This document shows positions 1 to 6,978 of a DNA stretch of 17,598 nt, in pieces. Origin of the DNA: Bacteroidales bacterium (GTDB taxonomy: Bacteria; Bacteroidota; Bacteroidia; Bacteroidales; Muribaculaceae); the NCBI GenBank assembly GCA_014800065.1, contig JAAVGX010000015.1, forward strand, positions 1 to 17,598, written 5' to 3'. The notes under the pieces were generated by a model, which was not told where the DNA came from, ran no database searches, and was given only the letters and a program-made list of their open reading frames with translations. The position numbers and the translations under genes are program-made. Positions within the stretch are counted from its first letter, which is position 1. Each line of letters begins with the position of its first letter.

Positions 1-95
1 ACCCAATAAGGCACCTCCCGATTGCATTATGCATATTCTACGACTTTATTCCTGGCGGAGTTGCTCCCCAGCAGAGCTCCGTTACGCTTAAGCCG
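1..95 (-). other. Structured 5' leader of a leftward transcript cut by the window edge
   Basis: A good promoter (101-132) predicts a transcript starting near 94-96 and running left off the window. The visible RNA has an 8-base palindrome (GCTTAAGC, 86-93) and a hairpin at 56-81: a 5-bp outer stem CGGAG/CTCCG, an internal loop, a 4-bp TGCT/AGCA inner stem and a 4-base loop. Two possible start codons lie on the minus strand, at 34 and 27, giving MHNAIGRCLIG or MQSGGALLG, but fewer than a dozen codons are visible. It could be the 5' UTR and first codons of a protein gene, or the 5' part of a structured non-coding RNA. I do not recognise a known RNA family here. Confidence 0.4.
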
Positions 96-100
96 TAGTG

Positions 101-132
101 CAAAGTTAACAAATGATGAGTCTCATAGCAAA
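101..132 (-). promoter_or_regulatory. Bacteroidetes-type promoter, leftward
   Basis: Read on the minus strand, TTTG (129-132) is followed after 20 bases by TAACTTTG (101-108). This matches the Bacteroidetes primary-sigma consensus (-33 TTTG, -7 TAnnTTTG) exactly in both boxes. The expected start of transcription is about 94-96. It would drive whatever lies beyond the left edge. The spacing equals that of the promoters seen before the NUDIX and TonB-C genes. Confidence 0.7.
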
Positions 133-148
133 TTTGGTCGTAAAAATC

Positions 149-177
149 AGCCTGCAAAATGACCTATAGCGGCATTT
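149..177. repeat. Direct repeat, copy 1
   Basis: This 29-base element matches 252-280 at 24 of 29 positions. The first 20 bases differ only at one A/T position. It lies just upstream of the leftward promoter at 101-132. It could be a regulator site or a dispersed intergenic repeat; the window alone does not decide. Confidence 0.6.
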
Positions 178-194
178 ACTCTGACTCAAAACGG

Positions 195-211
195 CTTCAA
201 TTGCTTTGAAG
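195..211. promoter_or_regulatory. Small inverted repeat between the direct repeats
   Basis: CTTCAA and TTGAAG form perfect 6-base arms around a 5-base centre (TTGCT). It sits midway between the two direct repeats at 149-177 and 252-280, about 65 to 80 bases upstream of the -33 box at 129-132. It could be an operator or a weak hairpin. No function can be assigned from sequence alone. Confidence 0.3.
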
Positions 212-251
212 TGCTATAAGAAACAGTAATATAGTTGGTTACAACGACTTT

Positions 252-280
252 AGCCTGCAAATTGACCTATATGCCCATTT
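252..280. repeat. Direct repeat, copy 2
   Basis: This is the second copy of the element at 149-177, offset by 103 bases in the same orientation. It runs directly into two T-rich stretches, T7-GGC (278-287) and T8-GGC (290-300), which themselves form a short imperfect tandem repeat. It lies between the mutAB terminator and the leftward promoter. Confidence 0.6.
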
Positions 281-320
281 TTTTGGCTGTTTTTTTTGGC
301 GATTACATTTCCGGGGGTGT

Positions 321-357
321 AAAAGAACGGTACGCGTCGTCGCGACGGGTACCGTTC
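321..357 (-). terminator. Terminator hairpin of the mutAB operon
   Basis: Positions 325-333 pair with 349-357 (9 bp, GAACGGTAC/GTACCGTTC). After one G/G mismatch, 335-339 pair with 343-347 around a three-base loop. On the minus strand the hairpin is followed by TTTT (321-324), so it suits transcription coming from mutB, whose stop codon lies about 50 bases upstream. The opposite side has no T run, so it should work in one direction only. Confidence 0.6.
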
Positions 358-372
358 CAGGGGGAGATAAGT

Positions 373-395
373 GATTCCTCCCGAATGGAGGAATC
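373..395 (-). terminator. Additional 3' hairpin directly after mutB
   Basis: A perfect 9-bp stem, GATTCCTCC/GGAGGAATC, with a 5-base loop begins 10 bases past the mutB stop codon. It has no following T run. It is better read as a 3'-end stabilising or accessory hairpin than as the terminator itself; the hairpin with a T run follows at 325-357. Confidence 0.45.
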
Positions 396-405
396 GGGGG
401 ATGGA

Positions 406-2535
406 TTATTCTTCGTTTAGAATTTCGAGCATCTTTATAGCCGATACGGGGATACGAGTACCGGGGCCAAAGATTGCTGCAACGCCGGCCTTGTAGAGGA
501 AGTCGTAGTCCTGAGCGGGGATTACACCGCCTGCAGTTACGAGGATGTCCTCACGACCGAGTTTCTTGAGTTCTTCGATTACCTGAGGTATGAGAGTCTT
601 GTGTCCAGCAGCAAGAGAAGAAACGCCGAGGATGTGAACGTCGTTTTCGACAGCCTGACGAGCGGCTTCTGCGGGAGTCTGGAAGAGGGGACCCATGTCG
701 ACGTCGAAGCCGCAGTCGGCATAACCGGTAGCTACCACTTTAGCTCCGCGGTCGTGACCGTCCTGGCCCATCTTTGCAATCATGATACGGGGTTGACGAC
801 CTTCGCGTTTAGCGAAATCTTCGCACATCTGCTGTGCTTTGATGAAGTCGGGGTCTTGCTTAGTTTCGTTTGAGTACACGCCGGATATAGTTCTGATTAC
901 AGCTTTATAACGGCCTACAACTTCTTCGCAGGCATCGGAAATTTCGCCGAGAGTTGCACGTAGTCCGGCAGCCTTTACCGCGAGGTCGAGGAGGTTGCCT
1001 TCGCCAGTGCGAACGCAGTTGGTGATAGCTTCGAGAGCTTCTTTGACCTTAGCTTCGTCGCGGTGAGCTTTTACGTCGTTGAGGCGTTCGATCTGTTCGC
1101 GGCGCACTTCGGTGTTGTCGATTTCGAGGATATCGATGGGGTCTTCATGGTCAAGACGGTATTTGTTGATACCGACGATTGTCTGACGACCGGAGTCGAT
1201 ACGAGCCTGAGTACGGGCGGAAGCTTCTTCGATACGGAGCTTGGGCAGACCGGTTTCGATAGCTTTTGCCATACCTCCGAGCTTTTCGATTTCCTGGATG
1301 TGTTCCCAAGCGCGGTGAGCGATTTCGTTTGTGAGAGCTTCCACGTAGTATGAACCACCCCAGGGGTCGATAGCACGAGTAACCTGAGTTTCTTCCTGAA
1401 TGTAGATCTGAGTATTACGAGCGATACGAGCTGAGAAGTCGGTCGGCAGTGCGATAGCTTCGTCGAGTGCGTTGGTGTGGAGTGACTGGGTGTGACCCAG
1501 GGCTGCGCCCATAGCTTCGATACAGGTACGGCCAACGTTGTTGAAGGGGTCCTGTTCGGTGAGAGACCAACCGGAAGTCTGGGAGTGAGTACGCAGGGCG
1601 AGTGATTTGGGGTTCTTGGGGTTGAACTGTTTTACAATCTTAGCCCAGAGCATACGAGCTGCGCGCATCTTAGCCACTTCCATGAAGTAGTTCATGCCGA
1701 TAGCCCAGAAGAATGAGAGACGAGGAGCGAATGAGTCGATATCCATGCCTGCATTAACACCTGCGCGGAGATATTCGAGACCGTCGGCGAGAGTGTATGC
1801 GAGCTCGATGTCGCAGGTAGCGCCTGCTTCCTGCATGTGGTATCCCGAGATAGAGATAGAGTTGAACTTGGGCATGTTCTTTGAGGTGTACTCAAAGATG
1901 TCGGCGATGATTCTCATAGAGAATTCGGGCGGGTAGATGTATGTGTTACGCACCATGAATTCCTTGAGGATGTCGTTCTGGATTGTACCGGCCATTTCTT
2001 CGAGTTTAGCACCCTGTTCGAGACCTGCATTGATGTAGAATGCGAGTACGGGGAGTACGGCGCCGTTCATGGTCATAGAAACGGACATCTTGTTCAGGGG
2101 AATACCGTCGAAGAGGACCTTCATGTCGTCGAGCGAGCAGATGGAAACACCGGCTTTACCCACGTCGCCTACAACGCGTTCGTGGTCGGCATCATAACCG
2201 CGGTGTGTAGCGAGGTCGAAGGCAACCGACAGACCTTTCTGGCCGGAAGCGAGGTTTCGACGATAGAAAGCGTTTGATTCCGCAGCGGTGGAGAATCCGG
2301 CGTACTGACGGATAGTCCAGGGGCGGAGGGGATACATTGCGCTGTACGGGCCACGCAGGAAGGGGGGAATACCAGACATGTAGTTGAGGTGTTCGAGTCC
2401 TTCGAGGTCGTCCTTGGTGTATACGGGTTTAACGGGGATGAGTTCGGGAGTAGTCCAGTCTTCGACTGCTTCCATAACGGGAGCGGGGGCCATAGTCCCT
2501 GCCGTTATATCGATATTTTTAAAATCGGGTTTCAT
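406..2535 (-). CDS. mutB: Methylmalonyl-CoA mutase, large (catalytic, B12-binding) subunit
   Basis: The protein (709 aa) catalyses the adenosylcobalamin-dependent interconversion of methylmalonyl-CoA and succinyl-CoA in the cytoplasm, as a heterodimer with MutA. The N-terminal TIM barrel carries [13 protein letters not shown] (Tyr78), [11 protein letters not shown] (Arg196) and [10 protein letters not shown] (Tyr232-His233). These correspond to the Propionibacterium active-site residues Tyr89, Arg207 and Tyr243-His244. The C-terminal Rossmann-like cobalamin domain (about 580-709) carries DGHDRG at 592-597, with His594 as the lower axial cobalt ligand. The start at 2535 is preferred: an AGGAAAG ribosome site lies within the 14 bases after the mutA stop, whereas the upstream in-frame ATG at 2604 falls inside mutA. 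No key residue is missing. In fermenting Bacteroidetes this step leads from succinate to propionate. MeaB, epimerase and decarboxylase genes are not in the window. Confidence 0.97.
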   Translation of the reverse strand: MKPDFKNIDITAGTMAPAPVMEAVEDWTTPELIPVKPVYTKDDLEGLEHLNYMSGIPPFLRGPYSAMYPLRPWTIRQYAGFSTAAESNAFYRRNLASGQKGLSVAFDLATHRGYDADHERVVGDVGKAGVSICSLDDMKVLFDGIPLNKMSVSMTMNGAVLPVLAFYINAGLEQGAKLEEMAGTIQNDILKEFMVRNTYIYPPEFSMRIIADIFEYTSKNMPKFNSISISGYHMQEAGATCDIELAYTLADGLEYLRAGVNAGMDIDSFAPRLSFFWAIGMNYFMEVAKMRAARMLWAKIVKQFNPKNPKSLALRTHSQTSGWSLTEQDPFNNVGRTCIEAMGAALGHTQSLHTNALDEAIALPTDFSARIARNTQIYIQEETQVTRAIDPWGGSYYVEALTNEIAHRAWEHIQEIEKLGGMAKAIETGLPKLRIEEASARTQARIDSGRQTIVGINKYRLDHEDPIDILEIDNTEVRREQIERLNDVKAHRDEAKVKEALEAITNCVRTGEGNLLDLAVKAAGLRATLGEISDACEEVVGRYKAVIRTISGVYSNETKQDPDFIKAQQMCEDFAKREGRQPRIMIAKMGQDGHDRGAKVVATGYADCGFDVDMGPLFQTPAEAARQAVENDVHILGVSSLAAGHKTLIPQVIEELKKLGREDILVTAGGVIPAQDYDFLYKAGVAAIFGPGTRIPVSAIKMLEILNEE

Positions 2536-2549
2536 GTTGGGACTTTCCT

Positions 2550-4391
2550 TTATTTGTTGAGAAGACGGTTGTTGAAATCGCGGAGAGTGTCGAGAACGTT
2601 GCAACGAACGTGTACGAAGTCGTTAATACCTTCGGCCTTGAGTTCGTCCATGCAAGCGGGAGCACCTGCTACAACGAATTCGGCGCGACCATCGAGGTAT
2701 TTGAAAGCCTTGGGAGCGAGTTCGGCGTATTCATCGTCGGAAGAGCAGAGAACGATAACGTCGGCACCCTTTTCGAGAGCAGCGTCCACGCCCTGTTCCA
2801 CGGTATCGAAACCGAGGTTGTCGATGATTTCGTAACCTGCGCAACCGAAGAAGTTAGTGCTGAACTGAGCACGGGCCAGACGCATAGCGAGGTTGCCGAT
2901 TGTGAGCATGAAAACTTTGGGGCGCTTAGCAGCTGCTTCGGTAGCGAGTCGGAGCGCTTCGAAATCGGTAGCAGCGCGCTTCATCAACAGAGCGTTGGGG
3001 CCCTTTTCGCAGCCACAACCGCAGCAGGCACCCTTTTCAATCTTGTCGGCAGCCTTTTCGTTGATGTTGGGGTACTGGTTTGTACCCAGGAGAATTTCTT
3101 TGCGACGAGCAACGTCGGTGTGGCGTTTTTCGCAGGAAGCGTTCACGGCTTTCTGGACTTCGCCCTTGCCAACAGCTTCGAAGAAGCCATCCTTTTCGTC
3201 GGTAACGGCGAGGAACAATTTCCACGCTTCAGCAGCGATTGAAACGGTGAGTGTTTCCACGTAGTAAGAACCGCCTGCGGGGTCCACCACCTTGTCCATG
3301 TGAGCTTCTTCCTTGAGGAGGAATTGCTGGTTACGAGCGATACGTTCGCTGAAAGCATCGGGAGTGCGGTAGCAATCGTCGAAGGGGACGCTTACGATAG
3401 AGTCAACACCTGCCACACAAGCAGAGAAAGCTTCGGTCTGGCTGCGGAGTAGGTTCACGTGAGCGTCGTAGATGGTCTGGTTGAACTTGGAAGTTGTAGC
3501 GTTGACCATCATCTTGCAAGCATCTTCATTGGCGCCGTAGCTCTTTACGATGTCAGCCCAGAGCATACGAGCAGCGCGGAATTTGGCAATTTCCATGAAG
3601 AAGTTAGAGCTGATGCCCATGTTGAACTTGATACGATCGGCTACTTCGTCGGCGCTACGACCTGCATCGGTGAGGGCAGTCATCCAAGCAGCGCCCCAAG
3701 CCAGGGCATATCCCAATTCCTGATAAATGAAAGCGCCACCGTCGGAAAGCATATCGCTTTCAACAACGAGGCAGCGGAGACCTTTAACGGGAGCAACGAT
3801 GTCGAGCATCTGCAGAGCGCCCTCGGTAATGGCTTTCACGTCCACACCTTCAAGGCCTTTCTTGAGCTGCTTGCGCAGGGGGTTGTAAACGATGGAGCCG
3901 TGGAAAGAATCTTCAGCGCCGGCAGCCTTGATGCAGTCTACCAGAGCCTGAGCCACTTCCATCACCTTGCACTGGCAGCAGTTGATGTTGATTTCTACAT
4001 TTTTGAGGTCGATGCCGACGAGCACAACGGCTACCTCGGCAGCGTCGGCCACATTGAATCCCAGAGAGGTGACGCCCTTAGTGAGCACATCGAGAGCGGT
4101 CTTGTTTGCCTCCACGGCAGAATCGGCAACGATGTTCTGACGAGTAAGCCAGTCATTGTTGGTACGAGTGCCTCGAACATAGGGGAATTGGCCGGGTAAT
4201 GATTCGGTTGTTTTAAGATCCTTGATGTCTTCTGCGCGATAAACGGGCTGAACGTCAAAGCCTTCGTTAGTACGCCAAACCAGTTTCTTATTGAAGTCAG
4301 CCCCTTTGAGGTCTGCCTCCACCTTAGCGCGCCATTCTTCATAGCTCGTTTCAGGGAACTGGTCAAACAATTTCTCTTTGTTATTTGCCAT
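2550..4391 (-). CDS. mutA: Methylmalonyl-CoA mutase, small (structural) subunit
   Basis: The protein (613 aa) is the non-catalytic partner of MutB. It has a barrel domain resembling MutB (for example the [15 protein letters not shown] stretch and [12 protein letters not shown]) and a degenerate cobalamin-type C-terminal domain (about 475-613). That domain lacks DxHxx[19 protein letters not shown] occupies the place of the axial-His motif, as expected for this subunit. Between the domains lies an unusual Cys cluster, [10 protein letters not shown], with Cys at 456, 457, 459 and 461. The start is placed at 4391 (MANNKEKLF). A further in-frame ATG at 4499 lies inside the -33 box of the promoter at 4470-4500 and cannot be on the transcript. 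The gene is first in the operon, and mutB follows 14 bases after its stop. Confidence 0.95.
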   Translation of the reverse strand: MANNKEKLFDQFPETSYEEWRAKVEADLKGADFNKKLVWRTNEGFDVQPVYRAEDIKDLKTTESLPGQFPYVRGTRTNNDWLTRQNIVADSAVEANKTALDVLTKGVTSLGFNVADAAEVAVVLVGIDLKNVEININCCQCKVMEVAQALVDCIKAAGAEDSFHGSIVYNPLRKQLKKGLEGVDVKAITEGALQMLDIVAPVKGLRCLVVESDMLSDGGAFIYQELGYALAWGAAWMTALTDAGRSADEVADRIKFNMGISSNFFMEIAKFRAARMLWADIVKSYGANEDACKMMVNATTSKFNQTIYDAHVNLLRSQTEAFSACVAGVDSIVSVPFDDCYRTPDAFSERIARNQQFLLKEEAHMDKVVDPAGGSYYVETLTVSIAAEAWKLFLAVTDEKDGFFEAVGKGEVQKAVNASCEKRHTDVARRKEILLGTNQYPNINEKAADKIEKGACCGCGCEKGPNALLMKRAATDFEALRLATEAAAKRPKVFMLTIGNLAMRLARAQFSTNFFGCAGYEIIDNLGFDTVEQGVDAALEKGADVIVLCSSDDEYAELAPKAFKYLDGRAEFVVAGAPACMDELKAEGINDFVHVRCNVLDTLRDFNNRLLNK

Positions 4392-4438
4392 AATATAATA
4401 ATGTGTATTCTTTCTTTCAAATTCGGATTTAAGGCCGA

Positions 4439-4459
4439 GCGTACGACGTGTCAGTACGC
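4439..4459 (-). other. Hairpin at the 5' end of the mutAB mRNA
   Basis: GCGTAC (4439-4444) pairs with GTACGC (4454-4459). It lies a few bases after the transcription start predicted from the promoter at 4470-4500, within a leader of about 73 bases. A stem at the extreme 5' end is often mRNA-stabilising. The leader is too short and lacks the conserved core for a cobalamin riboswitch. Confidence 0.35.
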
Positions 4460-4469
4460 AATTCGGAGG

Positions 4470-4500
4470 CAAAAGTAATAATAAAATCCCAAAATGCAAA
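4470..4500 (-). promoter_or_regulatory. mutAB promoter
   Basis: On the minus strand, TTTG (4497-4500) and TACTTTTG (4470-4477) are separated by 19 bases and match the Bacteroidetes -33/-7 consensus. The predicted start of transcription is about 4463-4465, leaving a leader of about 73 bases before the mutA ATG at 4391. It is back to back with the NUDIX promoter at 4549-4580. Confidence 0.7.
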
Positions 4501-4548
4501 GAGATAGAGGCTAAAATAAATTTAATTTTGAAGGAGGATAATGGATAA

Positions 4549-4580
4549 TTTGGAAAGAGAGGTAATATTGGTTACTTTTG
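4549..4580 (+). promoter_or_regulatory. NUDIX gene promoter
   Basis: TTTG (4549-4552) and TACTTTTG (4573-4580) are 20 bases apart, matching both consensus boxes exactly. The predicted start is about 4585-4587, just 11-13 bases before the ATG at 4598. A second -7-like TAATTTTG at 4523-4530 lacks a -33 partner. This promoter argues against the in-frame ATG at 4541 as translation start, even though an AAGGAGG lies at 4531-4537. Confidence 0.6.
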
Positions 4581-4597
4581 CAATAAAAAGCACGCCG

Positions 4598-5143
4598 ATG
4601 AAACCAGAAAAATGGAAAACTCTGAAAAGCGACTACCTTATCCGGCGCCCGTGGCTCACCGCCCGCCGCGACACTGTGGAACTGCCTGACGGGCGAATCA
4701 ATCCCGAATTTTATATTCTCGAGTACCCTTCGTGGGTAAATGTAACCGCCATCACCAAAGACGGTCAATTTGTGATGATAGACCAGTACCGGCACGGGCT
4801 GGACGATGTATTCACGGAGCTTCCTGCCGGAGTGGTCGACCCCGGGGAGGAACCGTTGGATGCGGCCAAGCGCGAACTGCTTGAGGAGGCAGGTTATGGA
4901 GGCGGGCACTGGCAACTACTGACGGTCATATCCCAAAACCCGTCAACCACCACCAACCTCACTTACTGCTATCTGGCAAAAGGAGTGGAACGTGTTTGTG
5001 ACCAAAAACTCGATCCGCTGGAAGATATATCCGTCAGGCTTATGACACGCCGGGAGGTGCTTGATATGCTTATGTCCGACACCATGAAGCAGGCCTTGAT
5101 GGCGGCGCCTCTGTGGAAGCTGTTCTACCTTGACTCCATCTGA
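4598..5143 (+). CDS. NUDIX hydrolase, ADP-ribose/nucleoside-diphosphate-sugar pyrophosphatase type
   Basis: The protein (181 aa, MKPEKWKTL start) is a cytoplasmic NUDIX hydrolase that cleaves a nucleoside diphosphate linked to another moiety. The Nudix box is perfect: GVVDPGE at 78-84 and REllEEAGY at 92-100 fit GX5EX7REUXEEXGU, so the metal-binding glutamates (Glu93, Glu96, Glu97) are present. The N-terminal RRPWLTARRDTVELPDGR and the central WVNVTAITKDGQFVMIDQYRHG are typical of the ADP-ribose pyrophosphatase-like branch. The substrate cannot be fixed from sequence. An in-frame ATG at 4541 would add 19 residues (MDNLEREV...) and has a strong Shine-Dalgarno, but it lies upstream of the transcription start predicted by the promoter at 4549-4580. 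recJ follows 84 bases downstream. Confidence 0.88.
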   Translation: MKPEKWKTLKSDYLIRRPWLTARRDTVELPDGRINPEFYILEYPSWVNVTAITKDGQFVMIDQYRHGLDDVFTELPAGVVDPGEEPLDAAKRELLEEAGYGGGHWQLLTVISQNPSTTTNLTYCYLAKGVERVCDQKLDPLEDISVRLMTRREVLDMLMSDTMKQALMAAPLWKLFYLDSI

Positions 5144-5162
5144 GACCTTGTGCAGATTTTTT
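5138..5162 (+). terminator. Possible weak terminator after the NUDIX gene
   Basis: ATCTG (5138-5142) pairs with CAGAT (5153-5157) around a 10-base loop, and a T run extends to 5162. The stem is only 5 bp and overlaps the NUDIX stop codon. Termination is likely partial, so read-through into recJ is plausible. Confidence 0.3.
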
Positions 5163-5173
5163 AACGCGGTAAA

Positions 5174-5205
5174 TTTCCGAAAACGGCTAATTTTGATTAA
5201 TTTTG
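5174..5205 (+). promoter_or_regulatory. Probable recJ promoter
   Basis: Two perfect -7 type boxes, TAATTTTG, occur in tandem at 5188-5195 and 5198-5205. The second has TTTC (5174-5177) 20 bases upstream, one mismatch from the -33 TTTG. A start near 5210-5212 would leave a leader of about 17 bases before the recJ ATG at 5228. Confidence 0.45.
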
Positions 5206-5227
5206 TAGTCGATAAACCGCAAGCGCT

Positions 5228-6958
5228 ATGACCAGTAAATGGAACTATCCCCGCCTCACAACCGAAGAGCAGAAGCTCGGCGCCGAATTGGCACGCCGCT
5301 TTGCGAACTGCCCCCCTGTGAGCGACCTGCTGGTTCAGCGCGGTATCACTACAATCGAGGCGGCAGAAAAATTCTTCCATCCCTCATTGCGCGACCTTCA
5401 TGACCCGTTTTTGATGCCGGATATGGACAAAGCGGTAGAGCGCCTCAACCGCGCCATGGGCAGCAAGGAGAAGATTATGGTTTACGGCGACTACGATGTA
5501 GACGGCACCACAGCCGTGGCGCTTGTGTACCGGTACCTTCAGAACTTCTACTCTGAGCTGGATTTCTACATACCCACCCGCTATGAGGAAGGTTACGGGA
5601 TATCGCGCAAGTGTATCGACGACATCGCCGAGCAGGGGGTGAGCCTGGTTATCATTCTGGATTGTGGTATCAAGGCAATCGAAGAAATAAAGTATGCCGC
5701 AGAACGAGGTATTGACTTCATCATCTGCGACCATCATGTACCCGATGAAGAACTGCCCCCCGCCGCAGCCATCCTCAACCCCAAGCTGGAAGGCTCCACC
5801 TACCCGTGCCCTCACCTGAGCGGTTGTGGAGTCGGGTATAAATTCATGCAGGCGTTCTCCATCAGTAACGGTATTGCCACGGCCGAACTCGAATCCATGC
5901 TCGATTTGGTGGCCGTCAGCATCGCTGCCGACATTGTGCCGATGATTGATGAGAACCGCGTACTGGCCCACATGGGGCTCAAGCGCCTCAATACCAACCC
6001 CAACCTGGGACTCCGTGCAATTATCCGTACTTGCGGGCTGGGAGGCAAGGAGATTTCCATCAACGATGTGGTGTTCAAAATCGGGCCCCGTATCAATGCG
6101 TCGGGCCGAATGCAGAGCGGCCGTGAAGCGGTTGAACTGCTTGTGGCCCGTGACCCGAAGGAGGCCAATCGGAGAAGCCTTGAAATAGACCAGTATAACA
6201 AGGACCGCAAGGAGCTCGACAAGCGAATCACCGAGGAGGCCAACGCCATTCTTGAAGCACGAGGGGAAGTGCATTCACCCAAGCGCTCCATCGTTATCTA
6301 CAACAAGGACTGGCATAAGGGTATAATCGGCATCGTAGCGTCGCGCCTTACCGAGCTTTACTACAAGCCATCGGTAGTTCTCACGCTGTCCAACGGCCTT
6401 GCCACCGGGTCATCGCGCTCTGTTCAGGGCTTCGACATTTACAGCGCTGTGGAATCCACACGCGACCTTCTTGAAAACTTCGGTGGCCATACCTATGCCG
6501 TGGGGTTATCCTTACGGGAGGAAAATATACCTGAATTCACGCGCCGATTCGAGCAGTATGTTGCGTCGAACATTCTACCGGAGCAGATGACGCCTCAAAT
6601 CGACATTGATGCGTTCCTGACATTCTCCGAAATCACGCCCGAATTTGTGTCGACCTTGCGCCTGTTCAACCCCTTCGGCCCCGGGAACCGCAAACCTACC
6701 TTCTGCACCCGCCGCGTGAAGGATTTCGGTACCTCCAAACTGGTGGGCCGGAATCTGGAACATATAAAGCTGGAATTGGTGGACGATACCTCCGGGCGTG
6801 TGATCAACGGAATAGCCTTCAATATGGCCTCTTACTTCGAACACATCCACTCCGGCAAGCCCTTCAACATCTGCTACACCATTGAGGAAAACACTCACCA
6901 CAACGCGACCTCCAGCCTGCAGCTGCTTGTGAAGCAGATTCGAGCCACTGTGGACTGA
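5228..6958 (+). CDS. recJ: Single-stranded-DNA-specific exonuclease RecJ
   Basis: RecJ is a 5'-to-3' exonuclease on single-stranded DNA, used in RecF-pathway recombination and in base-excision and mismatch repair. The 576 aa length is close to that of Escherichia coli RecJ. The DHH phosphoesterase domain shows GDYDVDGTTAVAL (DxDxDG, 88-93), IILDCGI (Asp145) and ICDHHVP (DHH at 168-170), the Mn-binding set. Next come KIGPRINASGRM (285-294) and the DHHA1 domain, with KDWHKGIIGIVASRL (360-374), GSSRSV (394-399) and the FGGH motif (His421). A C-terminal OB-type domain follows (PFGPGNRKPTF and after). All catalytic motifs are intact. recQ begins 20 bases downstream, which suggests joint expression of two enzymes that cooperate in resection. 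Confidence 0.97.
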   Translation: MTSKWNYPRLTTEEQKLGAELARRFANCPPVSDLLVQRGITTIEAAEKFFHPSLRDLHDPFLMPDMDKAVERLNRAMGSKEKIMVYGDYDVDGTTAVALVYRYLQNFYSELDFYIPTRYEEGYGISRKCIDDIAEQGVSLVIILDCGIKAIEEIKYAAERGIDFIICDHHVPDEELPPAAAILNPKLEGSTYPCPHLSGCGVGYKFMQAFSISNGIATAELESMLDLVAVSIAADIVPMIDENRVLAHMGLKRLNTNPNLGLRAIIRTCGLGGKEISINDVVFKIGPRINASGRMQSGREAVELLVARDPKEANRRSLEIDQYNKDRKELDKRITEEANAILEARGEVHSPKRSIVIYNKDWHKGIIGIVASRLTELYYKPSVVLTLSNGLATGSSRSVQGFDIYSAVESTRDLLENFGGHTYAVGLSLREENIPEFTRRFEQYVASNILPEQMTPQIDIDAFLTFSEITPEFVSTLRLFNPFGPGNRKPTFCTRRVKDFGTSKLVGRNLEHIKLELVDDTSGRVINGIAFNMASYFEHIHSGKPFNICYTIEENTHHNATSSLQLLVKQIRATVD

Positions 6959-6978
6959 TAACAAGCACCCCCAGGAAG

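Noticed and set aside
235..420. Plus-strand open frame of 61 codons between the repeat and the mutB end
   Set aside because: It runs through the terminator hairpins and the mutB 3' end, has no domain, and its hydrophobic start simply reflects the T-rich tracts.
3459..4199. Plus-strand open frame (246 codons) opposite mutA, and similar ones opposite recJ (5384-6274) and recQ (8401-8859)
   Set aside because: All are shadows of conserved enzyme genes; none has its own ribosome site, promoter or domain.
4392..4470. Cobalamin riboswitch in the mutAB leader
   Set aside because: The leader is only about 73 bases and lacks the B12-box and conserved core; a cobalamin riboswitch needs about 200 bases.
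4392..4499. N-terminal extension of MutA starting at 4499 (MHFGILLLLLPP...)
   Set aside because: The ATG overlaps the -33 box of the promoter at 4470-4500, so it is not transcribed. MutA family N-termini fit the 4391 start.
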